This document shows, piece by piece, positions 58,982 through 64,000 of a stretch of DNA of 64,000 bases. The first letter of the stretch is position 1; the number at the start of each line of letters is the position of its first letter. Under the pieces are notes generated by a model, which was given only the letters and a program-made list of their open reading frames with translations, made no database searches and was not told where the DNA came from. A program made the translations under genes and the position numbers. Origin of the DNA: JBHELG01 sp046263195 (GTDB lineage Bacteria; Actinomycetota; Nitriliruptoria; Nitriliruptorales; JAHWKO01); the NCBI GenBank assembly GCA_046263195.1, contig JBHELG010000084.1:1-64000 (forward strand). Direction: 5' to 3'.

Positions 58982-59767
58982 CTAGAGGCCTTCGAGCATT
59001 GCCCTGGTTACCGGCTCGAAGAGGCTGGGTGCGAGATTGTCGTCGATCGGCAGGACGCCGTCCGTGCGCCCCCGCGCCTGCGCGAGGATGAGGGCCGGAT
59101 CGTTCACGTCCACTATGGACAGGGCAGGGATGCCCCGTTCCACGGCCGCCCCGCTCATGCCATGGTCACCGATGACGAGATCGGGCAGCTGGTCGCGGGT
59201 CGAAAGCTCGGCCAGCATCGCCTCCATGAGCCCGCTTCGGTGGGTGTGCATGAGCTCCCCACCGGAGAAGGCACAGGCGACGCCGTCCAAGTAGCGGATC
59301 CCGAGCTTGCGGTCTCCCTGCTCCATGAGGTCGCTGACGTCGTCGAGCGGGTTGAGGACCTCGCAACCGGCAGCTTGGAGCGCCCGCGAGATGGCCTGAT
59401 AGTGGGGGAGGAGACCTGTCGGATGCCCGGTTGCGAGCAGGACCCGCCCGCCTTCGAGCGCAAAGGCGGCGAGGCGATCGCGGTGTAGTCCCACGGCGAC
59501 CACACAAGCGTCAGGGTCGATCCATCCTGGTCCGTCCGGGTCTCGTGTCGTAGCCCGCTCGCCGCATAGGTCCGCTACCGCCGCTACAACCTCGTGCTCG
59601 GTGGCCGTCCGCCAGTCCGACAGGCCGAACGTGTAGTCGACGTTGCCTGCCACGACCTTCGCGCAGTTGCCGAGGACATTGCGCGGCGAGGTCTGGACGT
59701 CACCTGCGAGGCGCGCGATGACGAGGTGCGCGCGCAGATCTCCCCCGTCGTCCGGCGCCAAGGGCAC
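58982..59767 (-). CDS. Conserved actinobacterial phosphatase-annotated protein
   Basis: This 261-residue soluble protein has GGDLRAHLVIARLAGDVQTSPRNVLGN, RVLLATGHPTGLLPHYQAISRALQAAGCEVLNP, LPDLVIGDHGMSGAAVERGIPALSIVDVNDPALILAQARG and a C-terminal PIDDNLAPSLF. From memory this family is annotated phosphatase in actinobacteria and its conserved GHP, GDHG and NDPA motifs suggest a metal-dependent active site, but no substrate is known to me. It converges on serA. A serine-phosphate or similar substrate is only guesswork from position. Confidence 0.6.
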   Translation of the reverse strand: MPLAPDDGGDLRAHLVIARLAGDVQTSPRNVLGNCAKVVAGNVDYTFGLSDWRTATEHEVVAAVADLCGERATTRDPDGPGWIDPDACVVAVGLHRDRLAAFALEGGRVLLATGHPTGLLPHYQAISRALQAAGCEVLNPLDDVSDLMEQGDRKLGIRYLDGVACAFSGGELMHTHRSGLMEAMLAELSTRDQLPDLVIGDHGMSGAAVERGIPALSIVDVNDPALILAQARGRTDGVLPIDDNLAPSLFEPVTRAMLEGL

Positions 59768-59923
59768 GAGGCCTCCTTTTCGCAGGAAAGGTAACGAGCT
59801 GCCCGGCGGGGAGCCACCTACCGCCGACGCGCAAGGGCCGATGCGGGAAGCATGCCGCGACCGAGCCCCGAAATTCGGGCATAGCGCCCGACCACCGCCG
59901 ATCTTCCTTCTGGCACGAAGAAC

Positions 59924-59942
59924 GAAGGTTAGGCTCCCCTAA
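59924..59942 (+). promoter_or_regulatory. DtxR/IdeR-like iron box
   Basis: GAAGGTTAGGCTCCCCTAA matches the 19-bp DtxR/IdeR consensus TTAGGTTAGGCTAACCTAA at 15 of 19 positions, including AGGTTAGGCT. It ends 16 bases before the binding-protein ATG and overlaps TAGGCT (59930-59935), a candidate -10. Iron-dependent repression of the importer is the natural reading. Confidence 0.65.
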
Positions 59943-59958
59943 GCACGAAGGGGGCAGT

Positions 59959-61575
59959 ATGCGACGTCTGGTGCTTCTCGCGCTTGTCACGACACTGCTC
60001 GCAACAGCTTGCGCGGAAGGCGGTGGCGACCGGCAGGTAGCTAGCGAGCCCCCGAGCCGCTTGAGGGTGGCGGTCACGCGGGACTTCGGGTCGCTGAACA
60101 TCTTCGCGGCGGACTTCGACGAGGAGGGTCTGACCGAGCTCGTCTACGACAAGCTGCTCGCTCCCTCGCCCTACGTCAGGGAGCCGCAGCCCTGGCTCGC
60201 GACGCGGGTGATCGCGCTCGACTCCTCGACGTGGCAGGTGACCCTCCGCGAGGACGTGACGTGGCACGACGGGGAGCCGTTCAACGCCGACGACGTCGCT
60301 TTCACCATCGAGTACTTCAAGAAGGCGCCGACCGGCCGCTGGACGCACCATGTCAGCGAGGTCCCCGAGATCTCACAGGTCGAGGTGGTCGATCCCACCA
60401 CCCTACGACTGAGGTGCGCCTATCCCTGTCCGGAGCTGGGAACGATAACGCTTGCTGACCTGCCCATCATCCCGGAACACCTCTGGCGCGGCATTGCCCA
60501 ACCCCGTCAGTCCCCCGCCCCGCCTGTCGGCACGGGCCCGTATCGGCTCGCCGACTACAGTCCGACGACGGGCTACCGGTTCGAGGCGAACGAGCAGTAC
60601 TTCGCCGGCAAGCCGCGGATCCGCGAGCTGCTCATGCCGGTGATCCCCGACCCCTCCACGGCGTTCACCGCCCTGCGAACCGGTGAGATCGACGTCGCCG
60701 ACCGGCCGGTGCCGCCGGAGCTGGCAGACGAGCTCCGAGGCGCACCCGGTATAGAGCTCATCTCCTCGGCACCGCTGGAGTTCCCCGAGCTGCGGCTGAA
60801 CTTCCAACGCCCCGCTTTCGCCAACCACGAGGTTCGCCGGGCCCTTTCGCTCGCGGTCGACCGCGAGGCGCTGCTGCGGATAGTCGCCCTCGGACAGGGC
60901 CGGGCTGCGATGAAGGGCTACCCGCATCCCGACTCGCCCTGGACGAACCCCAACCTCAACACGCCGTACGACCCCGGGGCAGCTCGGGCAATCCTTGACA
61001 GTGCCGGCTTTGCCGACCGCAACGGTGACGGCACCCGTGAGGCGCCCGACGGGACGCCCCTTGCATTCTCCATACAGGTGACCGCAACAGAACCGGTGGA
61101 AGTCCGCGCCGCCGAGCTCCTAAGCGAGCAGTTCAGCACGGTCGGGGCCTCGGCCAACGTCCAGCCTGTGGATGCAGGGACGATCGACGGGCTGTTCCGA
61201 ATGCGGCAGTTCGATGCCTATGTCAACGTCATCAGCGCGCACGGGGTGGCCGACCCGACCCAGTACATCATGTCCCACCGCTCCGGCTACCTCTGGGACG
61301 CCCCAGAGGTTCCCTATCCCGCATGGGACGCACTGCACGAGCGCTGGCGGCAGGCCGCGACCCTCGACGAGCGTACACAGACCCTGTTCGAGATGCAGGA
61401 GCTCTTCAACCGGCAGCCCACAGCGATCCCCCTCTACTACCCGGAGGTCTCCTACGCTGTGCGCCCTGCTTCCTACGACGGCTGGGTGACCTTGCCCGGC
61501 TACGGCGTCATGCACAAGTGGTCGCTGCTGCCCGAGGACGTGGGTCGGGCGGCCAATGCAGTGCAGGCGGAGTGA
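59959..61575 (+). CDS. Extracytoplasmic solute-binding lipoprotein, family 5
   Basis: This 538-residue protein has a lipoprotein signal (LVLLALVTTLLATACAEGG, lipobox Cys18) and the DppA/OppA/NikA fold: LTELVYDKLL, WQVTLREDVTWHDGEPFNADDVAFTIEY and VRRALSLAVDREALLRIVALGQG. Family-5 proteins bind peptides, nickel or metal-chelate complexes, and Dpp-type systems also carry heme in mycobacteria. An iron box covers the promoter, which favours iron, heme or a metallophore. The permease gene starts three bases after its stop. Confidence 0.92.
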   Translation: MRRLVLLALVTTLLATACAEGGGDRQVASEPPSRLRVAVTRDFGSLNIFAADFDEEGLTELVYDKLLAPSPYVREPQPWLATRVIALDSSTWQVTLREDVTWHDGEPFNADDVAFTIEYFKKAPTGRWTHHVSEVPEISQVEVVDPTTLRLRCAYPCPELGTITLADLPIIPEHLWRGIAQPRQSPAPPVGTGPYRLADYSPTTGYRFEANEQYFAGKPRIRELLMPVIPDPSTAFTALRTGEIDVADRPVPPELADELRGAPGIELISSAPLEFPELRLNFQRPAFANHEVRRALSLAVDREALLRIVALGQGRAAMKGYPHPDSPWTNPNLNTPYDPGAARAILDSAGFADRNGDGTREAPDGTPLAFSIQVTATEPVEVRAAELLSEQFSTVGASANVQPVDAGTIDGLFRMRQFDAYVNVISAHGVADPTQYIMSHRSGYLWDAPEVPYPAWDALHERWRQAATLDERTQTLFEMQELFNRQPTAIPLYYPEVSYAVRPASYDGWVTLPGYGVMHKWSLLPEDVGRAANAVQAE

Positions 61576-61578
61576 GGC

Positions 61579-62613
61579 GTGCGGAGCCGGAGTAGTGGGG
61601 CCTGGGCATTCCGCGGAGGTCGGAGTAACGGTCTTGGGCCTGTCAGGGCAGTGCGACGTTGGGGCCAGTACGCCCTCGTGCTGTGGGTCGCCCTGACCCT
61701 GAACTTCCTCCTCCCGCGCCTCGCGCCCGGAGACCCGATCGACTACGTGCTCGGTGAGTCCGTCGTGCCGAACGCCTCGGACCTGGAGCGCCTGCGGGCC
61801 GAGTACGGCCTCGAGGGTTCCCTGCCCGAGCAGTACGCCGACTACTGGACTCGCCTGGCCAGCGGACAGCTGGGCATATCGGTGCGCTTCGGCGAACCCG
61901 TCGCCAAAGTGCTCGCCGACCGGCTCCCCTGGACGGTCCTGCTCGTCGGCCTCGGCACGCTCGCCAGCGCGCTGCTCGCAACTCTGGCCGGGGCAGTCGC
62001 GGCCTGGAGACGTGGCGGGCGGCGGGACATCGGACTCGTGACCGGTCTGCTCGCGCTCGACGCGATGCCGGGCTTCTGGATCGGCATGCTGCTCATCTCG
62101 GTCTTCGCGGTCGAACTGGGATGGCTGCCCTCCTTCGGCGCGACGCCATTGGTGGCCTCCGGCCGCATCGACTGGGTGCTCGAGGTGGCACGGCGGCTCG
62201 TGCTGCCGGTCACGACGCTCGTGCTGGCCACTCTCGGTGGGACCTTTCTGCTCGCCCGCGGAGCGATGCTCTCCACCCTCGAGGAGGGATACGTACGCAT
62301 GGCGCGGGCGAAGGGGGCCCCCGAACGCCGAGTTGTCATCCGCCACGGGCTGCGCACCGCGCTGCTGCCCATCTACACCAACGTCGCGCTGAGCTTCGGG
62401 GCTCTCCTGTCGGGCGCGGTCGTGGTCGAGACCGTGTTCGCGTACCCGGGCATAGGACGGCTGCTCTTCGAGGGCGTGCTCGCCCGCGATTACCCGCTGC
62501 TCCAAGGGGCCTTCGTCCTCGTCACGCTCGGCGTCGTGGCCGCCAACCTCGTCGCCGACCTCACCTACCCGCTGCTCGACCCGCGGGTCCGCCACGCGGG
62601 AGCCCAGTTGTGA
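61579..62613 (+). CDS. ABC permease, DppB/NikB type
   Basis: This 344-residue permease has ~6 membrane helices. Helix 1 starts YALVLWVALTLNFLLPRLAPGDP, followed by the conserved ARAKGAPERRVVIRHGLRTALLP, the EAA loop that contacts the ATPase, and VVVETVFAYPGIGRLLFEGV. The N-terminal ~25 residues before helix 1 are longer than usual. GTG 61579 lies three bases after the binding-protein stop. Its own stop overlaps the next start (GTGA). Confidence 0.93.
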   Translation: MRSRSSGAWAFRGGRSNGLGPVRAVRRWGQYALVLWVALTLNFLLPRLAPGDPIDYVLGESVVPNASDLERLRAEYGLEGSLPEQYADYWTRLASGQLGISVRFGEPVAKVLADRLPWTVLLVGLGTLASALLATLAGAVAAWRRGGRRDIGLVTGLLALDAMPGFWIGMLLISVFAVELGWLPSFGATPLVASGRIDWVLEVARRLVLPVTTLVLATLGGTFLLARGAMLSTLEEGYVRMARAKGAPERRVVIRHGLRTALLPIYTNVALSFGALLSGAVVVETVFAYPGIGRLLFEGVLARDYPLLQGAFVLVTLGVVAANLVADLTYPLLDPRVRHAGAQL

Positions 62614-64000
62614 GGATGTCTGGGAGTGGGCGTCGCGTGGGCTTGGTCGGGCTCGTCATCCTCCTCACCTTGGTGACGGTGGCCATCGCGGCGCCCCTGG
62701 TCGCCCCCTACCCGCCTCAGAGCCGGATCGGACCTCCGTTCTCATCCCCGGGCCTGCACAATCTGCTCGGCACGAACGACGTCGGTCAGGACCTGCTCAG
62801 CGGCCTGCTGTTCGGCGCACGCATCTCCCTGTCGGTAGGACTCGTTGCCGCCCTCACCGCCACAGTGGTCGGCACGGTCGTGGGGTTGCTGGCCGGCTAC
62901 CTGGGCGGGGCGGTGGACAGCCTGCTCATGCGTCTCGTCGACGTCGTGCTGTCACTGCCGTTCCTGCCGCTCATGATCGTCGTCGGCGCCTTCGTCGGGC
63001 CTGGGCTCGCCACGCTGATGCTCGTGATCGGCGCCATCATCTGGGCCGGGCCCTCCCGGGAACTGCGCGCCCAGATCATCTCGGCCAAGGAGCGGGAGCA
63101 CGTGCAGGCGGTGCGCATCATGGGCGCATCGCACGGCTACGTGCTCGTGCGCCATCTCCTGCCGGCCGTCGCCCCCCTCGTCGTGTCGCAGTTCGTGAGC
63201 ACCGCGAAGATCGCGATCCTGCTCGAGGCCAGCCTGAGCTTTCTCGGACTCGGGGACCCCACGGCTCAGAGTTGGGGGACGATGCTCCATCACGCCTACG
63301 CTCGCAGCGCCTTTCTCAGCGACGCCTGGCTGTGGTGGGTGCTGCCGCCGGGAGCCGCGATCGCAGCGGCGGTTGTCTCTTTCGCCTTCCTCGGCTACGC
63401 CCTGGAGGAGCGGGCCCGTCCCCAGCTGGGCACGAGCCGGCCCCCGTTCCCGCCGAGGCGCTCGGCTCGAAGGACCCCGGCAGCCAAAGTCTCGGACACA
63501 GCCGCCGGGGGGCCTGGCCCGACCCCGCGGGCCGGTGGCGACGATTCAATCGTGCTCGCCTTCGAACGCCTCACGGTCGACTACGCGGGGCCGTCCGGCC
63601 AGCATCGGGCGGTCGAGGAGATCACCCTCTCGCTGGCTAGAGGTGAGGCGGTCGGGCTCGTAGGGGAGTCCGGCAGCGGCAAGTCGACCCTCGTATCGGC
63701 CGCACTCGGGCTCCTGCCTGCGGCCGCCCTCGTCACCAGTGGCCGGGTCGCCATCGAGGGTCGCGACCTGAAGCGCCTCACCCGCGCGGAGCTCCGCCGC
63801 GTCCGGGGCGGCACGGTAGGCCTCGTCCCGCAGGAGGCCATGAATGCCCTCAATCCCGTCATCCGTGTAGGGGAGCAGATTGCCGAATCCGTGCGTCTGC
63901 ACGGCGGTGGCAGCCGTGCCGCCGCTCAGGCCCGGGCCAGGGAACTCCTCGAGGTCGTCGAGGTCGGGGCGGAAGCGGCCCGGGCCTGGCCGCACGAGCT
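62610..64000 (+). CDS. Fused DppC-type permease and DppD-type ATPase, 3' end outside the window
   Basis: From GTG 62610 the frame stays open to the end of the window. Residues ~1-270 form a second permease (VGLVGLVILLTLVTVAIAAPLVAPY; GTNDVGQDLLSGLLFGARISLSVG; EAA loop QAVRIMGASHGYVLVRHLLP). A Pro/Arg/Gly-rich linker follows (~271-310). An ABC ATPase begins at LAFERLTVDYAG with Walker A GLVGESGSGKST (about 63660) and Q-loop VPQEAMNALNP. Both domains are in one frame, so this is a permease-ATPase fusion. The signature motif and Walker B lie beyond the window. Confidence 0.9.
   Translation, partial: MRMSGSGRRVGLVGLVILLTLVTVAIAAPLVAPYPPQSRIGPPFSSPGLHNLLGTNDVGQDLLSGLLFGARISLSVGLVAALTATVVGTVVGLLAGYLGGAVDSLLMRLVDVVLSLPFLPLMIVVGAFVGPGLATLMLVIGAIIWAGPSRELRAQIISAKEREHVQAVRIMGASHGYVLVRHLLPAVAPLVVSQFVSTAKIAILLEASLSFLGLGDPTAQSWGTMLHHAYARSAFLSDAWLWWVLPPGAAIAAAVVSFAFLGYALEERARPQLGTSRPPFPPRRSARRTPAAKVSDTAAGGPGPTPRAGGDDSIVLAFERLTVDYAGPSGQHRAVEEITLSLARGEAVGLVGESGSGKSTLVSAALGLLPAAALVTSGRVAIEGRDLKRLTRAELRRVRGGTVGLVPQEAMNALNPVIRVGEQIAESVRLHGGGSRAAAQARARELLEVVEVGAEAARAWPHE

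Overview
This is a 64-kb, very GC-rich window (many GTG starts, ATGA/GTGA stop-start overlaps, strong purine-rich ribosome binding sites, several apparently leaderless promoters). It reads as the chromosome of an actinobacterium (Actinomycetota). The strongest argument is gene order. The series etfB-etfA, cysteine desulfurase-mnmA, ligA, gatC-gatA-gatB, ilvB-ilvN-ilvC, serA is, from memory, the order found in Mycobacterium tuberculosis (Rv3029c down to Rv2996c) and in streptomycetes. A DUF222/HNH relic, a ClpC-N-domain/HTH pair, a second ATP-dependent DNA ligase, a MerR-TipAS regulator and a DtxR/IdeR-like iron box fit the same phylum. Several genes have unusual sequences, so a deep or uncultured actinobacterial lineage is likely, but the class cannot be fixed from the sequence. 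No tRNA, rRNA, CRISPR array, transposase or prophage was seen.

Layout. 1-6.8 kb: end of a SpoIID/LytB protein, a repeat-rich spacer, a CPBP membrane protease, a tandem-fused 3-hydroxyacyl-CoA dehydrogenase, a DUF1232 protein, two cyclophilins (one membrane anchored) and an acyl-CoA thioesterase. 6.9-20.7 kb: a six-hairpin glycosidase facing a glycosyltransferase, then an acyl-CoA block (methylmalonyl-CoA epimerase, thiolase, MeaB GTPase, DsbA-like protein), a frameshifted amino-acid decarboxylase, the HTH/Clp-N pair, a TauE/SafE permease, an enoyl-CoA hydratase and a methyltransferase-like protein. 20.8-31 kb: etfBA, a PaaK-like protein with an altered P-loop, membrane proteins, a sulfite-oxidase-like molybdoenzyme with a flavin/F420-type oxidoreductase, then cysteine desulfurase and mnmA. 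31-45.4 kb: ligA, two broken genes, a nucleoside hydrolase, gatCAB and the ilvBNC operon. 45.4-59.8 kb: accessory genes (DUF421, ATP-dependent ligase, broken TipA-like regulator, broken bactofilin-like protein, OsmC, FAD/Fe-S oxidoreductase, acyltransferase, CitE-like lyase, MaoC hydratase, CBS protein) and serA. 59.9-64 kb: an oligopeptide/nickel-type ABC importer under an iron-box-like operator, cut by the window end.

How the genes work together. Much of the window serves acyl-CoA catabolism: thiolase, hydroxyacyl-CoA dehydrogenase, enoyl-CoA hydratase, ETF, epimerase plus MeaB for methylmalonyl-CoA, and a CitE-MaoC pair for C4-C5 dicarboxyl-CoA thioesters. The backbone supplies tRNA thiolation, Asn/Gln-tRNA amidation, DNA ligation, branched-chain amino acid synthesis and serine synthesis.

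The most interesting non-coding signals are a Val/Ile-rich leader peptide with a terminator hairpin before ilvB, a DtxR-like box before the ABC importer, a palindrome over a leaderless promoter of the HTH gene, a structured dispersed repeat lying directly before start codons (gatB and a glycosyltransferase gene) and an in-frame 4 x 21-bp repeat expansion inside gatB. Six genes appear to carry single-base frameshifts, which is either real decay or assembly error.
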